A stretch of DNA of 64,000 bases from Desulfovibrio fairfieldensis (GTDB taxonomy: Bacteria > Desulfobacterota > Desulfovibrionia > Desulfovibrionales > Desulfovibrionaceae). Both the position numbers and the translations under genes were made by a program. Below, in pieces: positions 15,694 to 23,533 of the stretch. The number at the start of each line of letters is the position of its first letter. Position 1 is the first letter of the stretch. The notes beneath the pieces were generated by a model that saw only the letters and a list, made by a program, of their open reading frames with translations, made no database searches and had not been told where the DNA came from. The stretch lies in assembly GCF_001553605.1 (NCBI RefSeq), contig NZ_CP014229.1, positions 1,578,501 through 1,642,500 of the forward strand, in the 5' to 3' direction.

Positions 15694-15823
15694 TTCCATC
15701 GATAAAGCGGCCCTGCTCATGCTAATCGAAAACCATTGGGAAGAATTTGTGGAGTATTCCGGCGGCGAGGAGTCGGCGGAAATGACGCTACGCGCTCTTA
15801 AATACGTGGCGGGGATGGTATAG
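15680..15823 (+). CDS. Very small phage protein (47 residues)
   Basis: An ATG at 15680, overlapping the end of the previous gene and preceded by GAAGGAGG, gives MPKIDSIDKAALLMLIENHW and so on, an acidic helical product ending VAGMV. A terminator follows 25 bases later. It is the last gene of the early arm. Function unknown. Confidence 0.5.
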   Translation: MPKIDSIDKAALLMLIENHWEEFVEYSGGEESAEMTLRALKYVAGMV

Positions 15824-15848
15824 CAGATGGCCGTCTCCACGGCATGAA

Positions 15849-15874
15849 AAAGAGGGGGTTCCGGCCCCCTCTTT
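15849..15874. terminator. Terminator at the end of the phage early operon
   Basis: Perfect 10-base arms AAAGAGGGGG (15849-15858) and CCCCCTCTTT (15865-15874) around TTCCGG. The A/T-rich bases sit inside the arms, so it can work in both directions. Confidence 0.75.
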
Positions 15875-15875
15875 C

Positions 15876-15908
15876 CGTTGCATCCTGTGCAACAAAATTG
15901 CAAACACA
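15876..15908. other. Probable right end of the prophage (transposase-binding repeats)
   Basis: Just outside the last phage terminator, the motif TTGCA/TGCAA occurs three times in 30 bases: TTGCATCC, TGTGCAACAAAA and TTGCAAACACA. Closely spaced repeats ending in CA are what Mu-type ends look like. The exact junction cannot be set without the other end, and the repeat also resembles the operator half-site at 6310. Confidence 0.35.
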
Positions 15909-15976
15909 GTCCCGATATATTCCGTCTGGTTTCTGATTATCCCGCATTTTTCCCTTCAGTTATTACGCCGTGAATC

Positions 15977-16026
15977 ATCAAACAAAGGGCGCGGCATCAT
16001 CAGTGATGCCGCGCCCTTTGTTTGAT
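15977..16026. terminator. Long perfect hairpin, likely bidirectional terminator of the TRAP operon
   Basis: Arms of 23 bases (15977-15999 and 16004-16026) pair perfectly around the loop TCAG. The stem centre is GGGCGCGGCATCA and the outer part is A/T-rich (ATCAAACAAA), which gives the T-rich tail on either strand. It lies about 80 bases after the TRAP permease stop. Confidence 0.7.
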
Positions 16027-16108
16027 CCGTGTTACGCGATCAGCGAGCAGTTTTGTGCCTACTATCTCAGTCCGTCGCCTCGATCAGTCACTCGACGCAA
16101 AGCCGGAC

Positions 16109-18205
16109 TTACGCCGCGACCGCTTCCGGATGCCGGGGCCCTTCCTTGAATACCTTCTGCAAGACATAGACCGCCGCCATCAAGCTAAGGCCGATGATAT
16201 CCGTAACCAGTCCCGGCGTGATCAGCGTAATGGCCGCGGCCACCAGCACCAGGCGTTCCCAGAGATAAAGGTTGCGCAGCCAGTAGCCCACACTCGCGAA
16301 GGAGAGTGAGGCAATGCCCACGGCTGCGGTGCAGACGATGAAAACAATCTCCGTATTGCTGGCGCCGATCATCAGCAGGCCCGGATTGTAGCAGAAGATA
16401 TAGGGTATCAGAAAACCCGCCAGAGCCAGTTTAACGGCCATAAAGCCCGTGGCGTTGGGTTCCGACCGGGCAATGCCCGCCGCCGCATACGCGGCCAAGG
16501 CCACCGGCGGAGTCAGGTCGGCCAGGATGCCGAAGTACATGATGAAGAGATGCGCGGCCAGCATGGGTACGCCGAAAGTCTGAATGGCCGGGGCTGCAAT
16601 GGTGGCCAGCACGATATACTTGGCCGTGGTGGGCAGGCCCATGCCCAGCACAATGGAGGCCAGCATGGTGAAGAAGAGCGTCAGGGCAAAGCTGCCGGCG
16701 GAAAGGGTCAGAATGGCATTAGCCAGCTTGAGCCCCACGCCGGTGAGCGTCACCACGCCGATGACAAAGCCCGTGCAGGCGCAGGCCGCGGCCACGCCCA
16801 AGGCCAGGCGGCCGCCGTTTTCCATGGCCTGCAGGATATCCTTCCCGGCCTGGCGGTTGCACTGCGCAAGGGAATGCCTGACATTCAGGCCGCTGGAGCT
16901 GGCTCCGGCCCAGGCCTTCCAGTTATTGGCCACCAGGGAAATGATCACGGTCGCCAGAATGCAGTAATAAGCCGACTTGAGCGGCGTATAGCCCTGAATA
17001 AGCAGATAGATGAGCACGAAAATGGGAATGAGCAGATAGCCGCCCTGGCGCAGCACGAACCAGGCGCGCGGCAGGCGTTCCTTGGGAATACCCTTGAGGC
17101 CCAGGCGCTTGGCTTCCATGTGGACCATGAAGCCCACGGCCAGATAATACAACAGGGCCGGGATCAGCGCGGCCTTGGCGATTTCCACATAGCCCACGCC
17201 CAGAAACTGGGCCATGATGAAGGCCGCCGCGCCCATGATCGGGGGCATGATCTGGCCGCCCGTGGAGGAAGCCGCTTCCACCGCGCCGGCAAAAGCTCCC
17301 CGGTAGCCCACGCTTTTCATCAGAGGGATGGTGAAGGTGCCCGTGGACACGGTATTCGCCACGGAAGAACCGGAGATGGTGCCGAAAAAGCCGCTCGCCA
17401 GCACGGCCACCTTGGCCGGGCCGCCCACAAAGCGCCCGGCGGCTGCCAGAGCCAGGTCAATGAAAAACTTGCCCAGGCCCGTACTGTGCAGAAACGCGCC
17501 GAACAGAATGAACAGAAAGACGAAGGAGGCCGAAACGCCCAGCGGCATGCCGAACAGGCCCTCCGTGGTCAGATACATATGGGCCACGATGCGTTTCATC
17601 GAGAAGCCGGGATGGCCCATCATGCCGGGGATCAGATTGCCGAACTTGGCGTAGAGCAGAAAGCAGACGGCAACCAGGGTGATGGGCAGCCCCACGATGC
17701 GCCGCGTGGCTTCCAGCACCAACAGAATGGAAGCGCAGCCAAAAATAAAGTCCATCTCGGTGGGCGGCCCGGCATCCAGCACGATCACGTCGTAATTCCA
17801 GACGATATAGCCGCAGACCGCCGCACCGGCAGCGGCCAGCAACACGTCGTACCAGGCGAGCTTATGCTTGCTGCCTGTGGCCCGCGCCGGATACAGCAGA
17901 TAGATCAGCACCAGCACAAAGCCCAGGTGCACGGCGCGCTGGATTTGCGGCGGGTATGCGCCGGTGGCCGCTGTAAAAAGATGGAATCCGGAAAGGGCGA
18001 TGCAGAGCACGCGGATAAAAACTTCCAGTCCGCCCCTGAACGTACGATAGGCTGATTCCTTATCATACTTGGCTACGATTTCGGAAACGTCGACGGTGCC
18101 CTGCACCTTTTCCACCGTGGCGGAATCCAGCTTTTCCGCCTCTTCCAAGGCAAAACCTCCGGACCCCTCCTGTTCGATAACCTTCATCCGCTCTTTATGG
18201 CTCAT
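16109..18205 (-). CDS. TRAP transporter fused permease (TAXI type, 4TM/12TM)
   Basis: This is the membrane part of a sodium-driven TRAP importer, with the small (DctQ) and large (DctM) subunits fused. Start taken at the ATG at 18205 (MSHKERMKV, 698 residues) behind GGCAGGTAAGG; a TTG lies five codons earlier. A cytoplasmic tail of about 70 residues precedes four helices (DctQ-like), then the large subunit with repeated glycine-rich helices such as SGSSVANTVSTGTFTIP and GMGLPTTAKYIVLATIAAP, characteristic substrate-site loops. It is the last gene of receptor-DUF1850-permease. The substrate is unknown; TAXI systems often take dicarboxylates or glutamate. Confidence 0.9.
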   Translation of the reverse strand: MSHKERMKVIEQEGSGGFALEEAEKLDSATVEKVQGTVDVSEIVAKYDKESAYRTFRGGLEVFIRVLCIALSGFHLFTAATGAYPPQIQRAVHLGFVLVLIYLLYPARATGSKHKLAWYDVLLAAAGAAVCGYIVWNYDVIVLDAGPPTEMDFIFGCASILLVLEATRRIVGLPITLVAVCFLLYAKFGNLIPGMMGHPGFSMKRIVAHMYLTTEGLFGMPLGVSASFVFLFILFGAFLHSTGLGKFFIDLALAAAGRFVGGPAKVAVLASGFFGTISGSSVANTVSTGTFTIPLMKSVGYRGAFAGAVEAASSTGGQIMPPIMGAAAFIMAQFLGVGYVEIAKAALIPALLYYLAVGFMVHMEAKRLGLKGIPKERLPRAWFVLRQGGYLLIPIFVLIYLLIQGYTPLKSAYYCILATVIISLVANNWKAWAGASSSGLNVRHSLAQCNRQAGKDILQAMENGGRLALGVAAACACTGFVIGVVTLTGVGLKLANAILTLSAGSFALTLFFTMLASIVLGMGLPTTAKYIVLATIAAPAIQTFGVPMLAAHLFIMYFGILADLTPPVALAAYAAAGIARSEPNATGFMAVKLALAGFLIPYIFCYNPGLLMIGASNTEIVFIVCTAAVGIASLSFASVGYWLRNLYLWERLVLVAAAITLITPGLVTDIIGLSLMAAVYVLQKVFKEGPRHPEAVAA

Positions 18206-18260
18206 CCTTACCTGCCTCAAAACTAAACGTTGTCATACGCTGCGGCGGCACCCATTCCGC

Positions 18261-18818
18261 TCACCGGATCACAACCCCCGCGCGGACGCGTGGAGACAGC
18301 GTAAAGGTGACGGCGCTGCCCGGCGGAGCCAGTTCCGCCAAAGGAATCTCGCGCGTCATGCCGCGCGCGGATTTTCCTTCAGCCGCGTCCTCCAGCGGCA
18401 ACAGCAGCGTATGCTGCGCAATGCGCCCCACGCGCACATCAAAAGAAGGCAGCGCCTTGTGATAACCGCTGATTACAATGTGCCCGTCGCCGGTGGACAT
18501 GGTCTGCCCCGGCCCCGGAGTGTGCGGCAGGCCCGCCCCGAAATCCTGATAAACCGTTTTTTCCAGAAAAATTGTCTGCTGACTGACGCGGAACCAGTCT
18601 TCCACCGGGCTTTTGGCCACGGAATGGATGTAACGAATGCCGAAGCTCAGTCCTTCCCGCGCCGGACAGGAAAAAAGCACAGCACCGTCAGCATTTTTCA
18701 GCACCAGGTCGCCGTCCGCTCCGTCCGGGGAAGCCGCCCGCGCTGCCCCTGCCCAGAGCAGTGTGCAGAGACACAGCAAAGCTGTCGGCATGTACAAAAA
18801 AAATTTCGGCATGTCCAT
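18261..18818 (-). CDS. DUF1850 exported protein of the TRAP operon
   Basis: A start at the ATG at 18818 gives a good signal peptide (MDMPKFFLYMPTALLCLCTLLWAGAARA); an ATG six codons upstream is possible. The mature domain has the DUF1850 pattern: FGIRYIHSVAKSPVEDWF and later GKSARGMTREIPLAELAPPGS. DUF1850 proteins are repeatedly found beside TAXI-TRAP genes, but their role is not established; an accessory to substrate handling is a guess. It lies between receptor and permease genes. Confidence 0.8.
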   Translation of the reverse strand: MDMPKFFLYMPTALLCLCTLLWAGAARAASPDGADGDLVLKNADGAVLFSCPAREGLSFGIRYIHSVAKSPVEDWFRVSQQTIFLEKTVYQDFGAGLPHTPGPGQTMSTGDGHIVISGYHKALPSFDVRVGRIAQHTLLLPLEDAAEGKSARGMTREIPLAELAPPGSAVTFTLSPRVRAGVVIR

Positions 18819-18894
18819 TCCGCCCGCAGGCCGCATCGGGCGGAAGCCCCGCCCCGGCCGTCATCGTCTACAGCATTTTGCGTTTGAAATAGCT

Positions 18895-18932
18895 CTAAAA
18901 CGAAACAGGGCGAGGGAAAGCCCCTCGCCCTG
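18895..18932 (-). terminator. Intercistronic terminator/attenuator after the TAXI receptor
   Basis: Eleven-base arms CAGGGCGAGGG (18906-18916) and CCCTCGCCCTG (18922-18932). On the minus strand the stem is followed by TTTCGTTTT. It lies right after the receptor stop and before the DUF1850 gene, so most transcripts would stop there and the receptor would be made in excess over the permease. Confidence 0.7.
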
Positions 18933-18938
18933 AGGTTT

Positions 18939-19889
18939 TTACTTCAACGCGCCTTTTTCCTTGAGGTACTTTGCCGCGCCGGGATGGAAGGGAATGGTCA
19001 CGCCGTCAGCCGCATGCTGCAGCGAAATCTCCGCGCCCTTGTTGTGGGCCTTGGCAACGTCGCCCAGATTTTCAAACAAGGTCTTGGTCAGGGCGTAGGC
19101 CACGTCGTCGGGCATATTCTTGTTGGCCACCAGAATGGCCTGCACCGAAAGCGTGGGCACGGCATTTTCCTGGCCTTTGTAGGTCTTGGCCGGGATGGCG
19201 TCCTTCACCAGATAGGGGAACTTGGCCACGATTTCATCGGCCTTGGCCCCGTCCAGCGGCACGAAAACCACTTCCTGGGCCGTGGTGATGTCCTGGATGG
19301 CCGGATTCGGGGTGCCGATGGTAAAGACGAAGCCGTCCAGCTGGCGGTCCTTGAACTGGTCGGCGGTTTCGCCGTAGGGCAAAAAGATGGGCTCCACGTT
19401 CTTGTAGTCCAGGCCGTAGAAGCCGAAGATCTGACGGCAGTTCACTTCATTGCCGCTGCCGCGCGCGCCCACGGAAACCTTCTTGCCCTTGAAGTCTTCC
19501 AGCTTGGTCACGCCGCTGTCCTTACTGGCGACCACGTGCAGGTATTCAGGATAGAGACGGGCAATGGCGCGCACGTCCTCGAGCTTGGTACGGAAAGGGG
19601 CCTTGCCGTTGAAGGCGGAGTCAGCCACATCGTTCTGCACGATGGCGAAATCCACGTCGCCGGCCTCCACCAGGCGCATATTTTCGCCCGAGGCGCCCGT
19701 GGCCTGCGCGGTGATCGCCAGAGCCCCGTTGCTTTTGGAGGTGAGCACCTGACCGATGGCGCCGCCCAGGGGAAAGTAGACCCCGGAGGTGCCGCCGGTG
19801 GCCAGGGTCAGGCGTTTGGCATCGGCAAAAGCCGTGGCGGCGGCCAGAATCAAAGCGCCGGCCAGAACAAGGCTGAAAACTTTTTTCAT
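18939..19889 (-). CDS. TAXI-family TRAP substrate receptor
   Basis: A periplasmic binding protein of 316 residues. Start at the ATG at 19889 (MKKVFSLVLAGALILAAATAFA signal) behind AAGGAGTAT; upstream in-frame codons are not needed. TAXI features are LTLATGGTSGVYFPLGGAIG at the mature N-terminus, VSVGARGSGNEV in the middle, and GFVFTIGTPNPAIQD. It is the first gene of the uptake operon and is separated from the rest by a terminator-like hairpin. Confidence 0.92.
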   Translation of the reverse strand: MKKVFSLVLAGALILAAATAFADAKRLTLATGGTSGVYFPLGGAIGQVLTSKSNGALAITAQATGASGENMRLVEAGDVDFAIVQNDVADSAFNGKAPFRTKLEDVRAIARLYPEYLHVVASKDSGVTKLEDFKGKKVSVGARGSGNEVNCRQIFGFYGLDYKNVEPIFLPYGETADQFKDRQLDGFVFTIGTPNPAIQDITTAQEVVFVPLDGAKADEIVAKFPYLVKDAIPAKTYKGQENAVPTLSVQAILVANKNMPDDVAYALTKTLFENLGDVAKAHNKGAEISLQHAADGVTIPFHPGAAKYLKEKGALK

Positions 19890-20084
19890 CTGGGGATACT
19901 CCTTGAACAGGGTTGACCCGTCAGACAGGCGGGCCGCGTCCAATGCGACCGCCGTGAGCCACGGGTGGAAAAACGATGGGAACTATGTATGCATACACCA
20001 GTGAGGTGCCAAAAGCAAATCAAGAGCGCTCCGGCGCGCCTGAACCAGGCTCTGGCGTCGGTCGGCGCGACAGAGGATTGCCGC

Positions 20085-20114
20085 TTGCCGTTTACCATTG
20101 CTTTGCAGTAAAAT
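20085..20114 (+). promoter_or_regulatory. Probable promoter of the lipoprotein gene
   Basis: TTGCCG (20085-20090) and TAAAAT (20109-20114) with an 18-base gap lie about 50 bases before the lipoprotein start. The inverted repeat TTTGCA-GTAAAA-TGCAAA spans the -10 box. Confidence 0.45.
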
Positions 20115-20161
20115 GCAAAAATACGTGGGTATTTCATAACCGCATCCGAGGAGGCCGTCCC

Positions 20162-20983
20162 ATGCAACACCGCGTTTTTCTTCCGGGCCTGGCTCTGCTT
20201 CTGGCGGGCAGCCTGCTGCTCACCGGCTGCGCCAGCCAGTACGGCGCGCAAAAAACCAAGGTCAACTATTATCCGCAGTGTTACCAGCCCGTGGCCCAGT
20301 TGCGGCAGGATGAGAACAGCACCGGCACCAGCACCGCCGTCGGCGCGGCCGGGGGCGCTTTGCTGGGCGCGCTGATCGGCGGCCTGGCTACCGGCAAAGT
20401 GGAAGGCGCGGTGGCCGGTGCGGCCGTGGGCGGCGTGTCCGGCGCGGTGGCCGGCAACATTTACGGCAAATCCCAGGCCCGGGACCGGGACGCGGCCTAT
20501 CTTCAGGCCTATTCGCGCCAGCTGGGTTCCGAAGCGGCCAGCATGAACCGCGCCACGGCGGCGGCCAAGGTGGCGGCCAAGTGTTATGACGAACAGTTTC
20601 AGCTGGCGGCCAATCAGTTCAAGGCCGGACAGATCACCCGGCTGGACTTTCAGGACCGCTACAATGAGATCCGCAGCGGCCTGGAGGAGACGTCCTTCAT
20701 CCTGAACAGCACGGCTACGACCATGGCCCAGAAGGACAGCGAATATCAGCGGGCTCTGGCCGAACAATACACCGCCGCCGAACCGGCCTCCGCCAAGCGC
20801 GCCAGCACGGCCAAAAGCGGCAAGCGCGCGACCGGACGCCCGGCTCCGGCCCCGAGCCAGAGCAACGTCACGGCCCAGGCCGAACAGTGGAAGACCTCCC
20901 GCGAGGAACTGGAAAGCACGCGACAGGATGTGGACTCGCGCCTGAACGCCTATCAGCAGACAGTGGACAATCTCTTGATCTGA
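20162..20983 (+). CDS. Glycine-zipper lipoprotein
   Basis: A 273-residue lipoprotein with signal and lipobox LLLTGC, cut before cysteine 22. Start at the ATG at 20162 with GAGGAGGC upstream. Residues about 60-105 form a glycine zipper (GAAGGALLGALIGGLATG, then AGAAVGGVSGAVAGNIYG), which often inserts in or packs on membranes. The C-terminal half is helical and includes AQAEQWKTSREELESTRQD. It is 83 bases ahead of the protease gene and probably belongs to the srf-type locus. Function unknown. Confidence 0.75.
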   Translation: MQHRVFLPGLALLLAGSLLLTGCASQYGAQKTKVNYYPQCYQPVAQLRQDENSTGTSTAVGAAGGALLGALIGGLATGKVEGAVAGAAVGGVSGAVAGNIYGKSQARDRDAAYLQAYSRQLGSEAASMNRATAAAKVAAKCYDEQFQLAANQFKAGQITRLDFQDRYNEIRSGLEETSFILNSTATTMAQKDSEYQRALAEQYTAAEPASAKRASTAKSGKRATGRPAPAPSQSNVTAQAEQWKTSREELESTRQDVDSRLNAYQQTVDNLLI

Positions 20984-21066
20984 CCCGCGCCGTCCCGCTC
21001 CGCACTTCCGTTGCGGGCGGGACGCGTTTTGCCCTGCCGGGCAGCTTGTGAAAGTGGAGCTTGCGC

Positions 21067-22212
21067 ATGACAGACGGCGAAAATAAGACTTCCGGCTCCA
21101 CTGCCGGTACAACGCCCCTCCCGATGGAAAACGTCGCGCCCCGGACGCCGCCCGTGGCGATACCCTGGTACCGGCGACCCTGGTTCTGGGGTCTGCTGCT
21201 TTTTCTGTGCCTCCTGTTGCTGGCGGCCTGGCTGCTCCGGAAGGAATGGCAGGGCGCGGAAGCCCGGCGTGCGGCCTTGGAAAAACAAACAGCGGAAGCC
21301 CGGCACAACAACGAGGCGCGCGAGGCTTTTTTACGGCAACTGCGCTTGCTGCTTGAAAAAGACCCCTGCGATATCCAGCGCGAGCTGAACAGGCTCAGCC
21401 CGCCGCCGGGCGTGGTCTGGCCGCCGCTGTCCACGCCCTCCCCTTCTCCGGCCGCCACGCCTGAAGCTCCTGTGGCAACGCCCGCGTCGCCCCCGGCTGT
21501 CCAACCGCAGGCCTCGACGCCCGCCCCGCCGACCAGCGTGGCAGAACTTCTGGAGCAGGGCACGGTACTGGTGCTGGCCCAGAGAAAGGAAGGACTCTCC
21601 ATGGGCTCCGGCTTTTTTGTGGCTCCCGGCTACATTGTAACCAATGCCCATGTGGTGGGCGACGCCACCCAGGCCATTGTCACCAACAAAGCCACCAGGG
21701 GCCTGCTGACCGCCAAAGTTCTGCGCACTACCCAGTCCGGCGGACGCGATTTCGCCGTGCTTCAGGTGCAGGGCGCGCCCTCGATCACGCCGCTCAAGCT
21801 GGCCGCCGACATCAAACGCACCGAACGGGTCAGCGCCTGGGGCTTCCCCGGCGCGGTCACCGTGGATGATCCCAAATTCGCGGCCCTCTTGCAGGGCAAT
21901 GCCGCCGCCGCGCCGGAAGTCGTTTATACCGACGGCTCGGTGAGCGTGATCCTGCAACGCGATCCGCCGCTCATCGTGCACACGGCCACGGTTTCCCAAG
22001 GCAACAGCGGCGGCCCGCTGGTCAACGACAAAGGCGAGGTGGCGGGCATCAATACCTTCATCAAGCTGGACGACGAATCCTACCGCCAGTCCAGCCTGGC
22101 TATCGTCAGCGCCAGCCTGGCCGACTACCTGCGTTCCGTGGGGATTCCATTCAGTCTGGCGGCCCCGCCCGCCGCTCCGGCGGCCAAAGCCGCCGGAGGT
22201 GGCAAGCCATGA
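21067..22212 (+). CDS. Membrane-anchored trypsin-like serine protease
   Basis: A 381-residue protein, start at the ATG at 21067. A short cytoplasmic N-terminus, one transmembrane helix (about residues 38-57, PWFWGLLLFLCLLLLAAWLL), a helical linker, a proline-rich stretch (about 120-155) and a DegP-like trypsin domain follow. The triad is visible: His in VTNAHVVG (about 196), Asp in GGRDFAVLQV (about 227) and Ser314 in QGNSGGPLV. There is no PDZ domain. The protease would face the periplasm. Its stop overlaps the next ATG (ATGA). Confidence 0.85.
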   Translation: MTDGENKTSGSTAGTTPLPMENVAPRTPPVAIPWYRRPWFWGLLLFLCLLLLAAWLLRKEWQGAEARRAALEKQTAEARHNNEAREAFLRQLRLLLEKDPCDIQRELNRLSPPPGVVWPPLSTPSPSPAATPEAPVATPASPPAVQPQASTPAPPTSVAELLEQGTVLVLAQRKEGLSMGSGFFVAPGYIVTNAHVVGDATQAIVTNKATRGLLTAKVLRTTQSGGRDFAVLQVQGAPSITPLKLAADIKRTERVSAWGFPGAVTVDDPKFAALLQGNAAAAPEVVYTDGSVSVILQRDPPLIVHTATVSQGNSGGPLVNDKGEVAGINTFIKLDDESYRQSSLAIVSASLADYLRSVGIPFSLAAPPAAPAAKAAGGGKP

Positions 22213-23531
22213 GCGCCCGGATTGCCGTCAGCCTGCGCGGTCAGATGCGGGCCCTTGCCAGCCAGGGTATTTTCGCCACGGATTGCTATGCCCAGATGCG
22301 GGCCATCCTGCTTCAGAAACTGGGGCCGGAGCACGCGGCCCTGCTGGCCGAACCCCAGCACGACGCGGAAGGCCGCAATGTGGACTGGTATGCCGCAGGC
22401 CAGGGAGAGGCACGGCCCGTCAAAGAACTGCCTGAAGCCGAGGCCCAGGCCCTGCGCGCCAAAGCCGGCGGCCTCGCCAAGGATATCCTGAACCTTTCCC
22501 GGTCCCTGACCGCCGAGGCCCAGGCCCGGCAGGCTCTTTCAGGCCAACTGCTGCAACTGGCCCTGCAGCACCCGACAGAAGATGATCTCTGGTCCGTGGG
22601 CGGCAAACCGGTCCTGATCAACTGGGGTTTCGCGCCCGGAGCCGTGGGCGCCCAACCCGAGGATCTTTCCCGCCTGGGGGCCGTACCGCCCCCCGCGCCA
22701 GTGGCCGTCCCCACGCCTCCGCCGCCCCCGAGCCGAAGCGGCTGCCTGCCCTGGTTGTTGCCCCTGCTTTTGCTCCTGCTTCTGCTCTGGTTGCTGCTGG
22801 CGGCTCTGGGCATTCTGCCCTCGCCTCTTCCGACCTCCTGCTTCAGAACGGACACAGCGGCTCTGGAAACCGAAAAAAGCCGCGCCGCTCAACTGGACGA
22901 CGAGCTGGCCCGACTCTGGCAGCAATTGCAGGAACGCGCGGCCCTCTGTAAGCCCGTGATCCCGCCGGTGGCGGCGAAGGAACCGGAAAAACCGGCCACA
23001 GAACCCAAAAAGGAACCGGAAGTCGTGGAACCCTTCCTGGGTGAAACCCCGCCGGAGCCGGAAAAACCCAAGGTTGAGAAGCCCAAACAGGAAAAGCCCC
23101 AAAAGCAGGAGCCCAAGCCCGAACCTCCTGCCCCCAGGCCAGCGCCCAAAAAGAACGAGGACCTGAACATCCCCAGCGATGCGGCCAAAAAGAACGACCT
23201 CACCTTTTTGGAAGGCTGCTGGACCAGTGAGACGGGCCTGTATTCGCATCCTTCCAACGAGCCGATCATTGCCGAATACTGCTTTGACAAGAACGGCAAG
23301 GGCCGCCGTTTCGTGCGCGAACGCAATGGACAGGTCTGCAGTGGCTCGGCCAGCGCGCGCTTCCAGGGCAACCGCCTGCTCTTTGATTCCGATCCGGCCC
23401 GTTGCCCGCGCGGCGGCACCTATGTGCCCCAGAAAGTGGAGTGCACGGGCAGTGAAAGCAGCACCCAGTGCAAAGGCAATGAACTGGGCGGGGCCCGCCA
23501 CAAGTGGGACGCCCGTTTCAGAAGGAAATAA
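22209..23531 (+). CDS. SrfA-like membrane protein
   Basis: A 440-residue protein. The N-terminal ~150 residues (RNVDWYAAGQGEARPV, later KPVLINWGFAPG) resemble the SrfA family of Salmonella and relatives. One transmembrane helix follows at about residues 180-202, preceded by a proline run. Then come a short coiled coil, a long Pro/Lys/Glu spacer (about 255-320), and a C-terminal domain beginning FLEGCWTSETGLYS with six cysteines, probably periplasmic and disulfide-bonded. srfA-srfB-srfC order is kept. The biochemical role of SrfA is unknown. Confidence 0.7.
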   Translation: MSARIAVSLRGQMRALASQGIFATDCYAQMRAILLQKLGPEHAALLAEPQHDAEGRNVDWYAAGQGEARPVKELPEAEAQALRAKAGGLAKDILNLSRSLTAEAQARQALSGQLLQLALQHPTEDDLWSVGGKPVLINWGFAPGAVGAQPEDLSRLGAVPPPAPVAVPTPPPPPSRSGCLPWLLPLLLLLLLLWLLLAALGILPSPLPTSCFRTDTAALETEKSRAAQLDDELARLWQQLQERAALCKPVIPPVAAKEPEKPATEPKKEPEVVEPFLGETPPEPEKPKVEKPKQEKPQKQEPKPEPPAPRPAPKKNEDLNIPSDAAKKNDLTFLEGCWTSETGLYSHPSNEPIIAEYCFDKNGKGRRFVRERNGQVCSGSASARFQGNRLLFDSDPARCPRGGTYVPQKVECTGSESSTQCKGNELGGARHKWDARFRRK

Positions 23532-23533
23532 GC

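Larger units (their letters stand above)
1..15908. mobile_element. Mu-like (BcepMu-type) prophage, right-hand part
   Basis: The genes from the window edge to about 15.9 kb form a transposable phage: terminase, Mu gp25/26/27-like proteins and lysis genes on the minus strand, then repressor, Ner, transposase A, transposase B, Gam, GemA and Mor. The late arm runs left and the early arm runs right, away from a central repressor. In phage Mu the repressor is instead at one end and nearly all genes run one way. The arrangement matches what is known of BcepMu. The left end is outside the window. The right end is placed only roughly, after the terminator at 15849-15874 and before the host hairpin at 15977. 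No broken essential gene is visible, so the phage may be intact. Confidence 0.85.
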
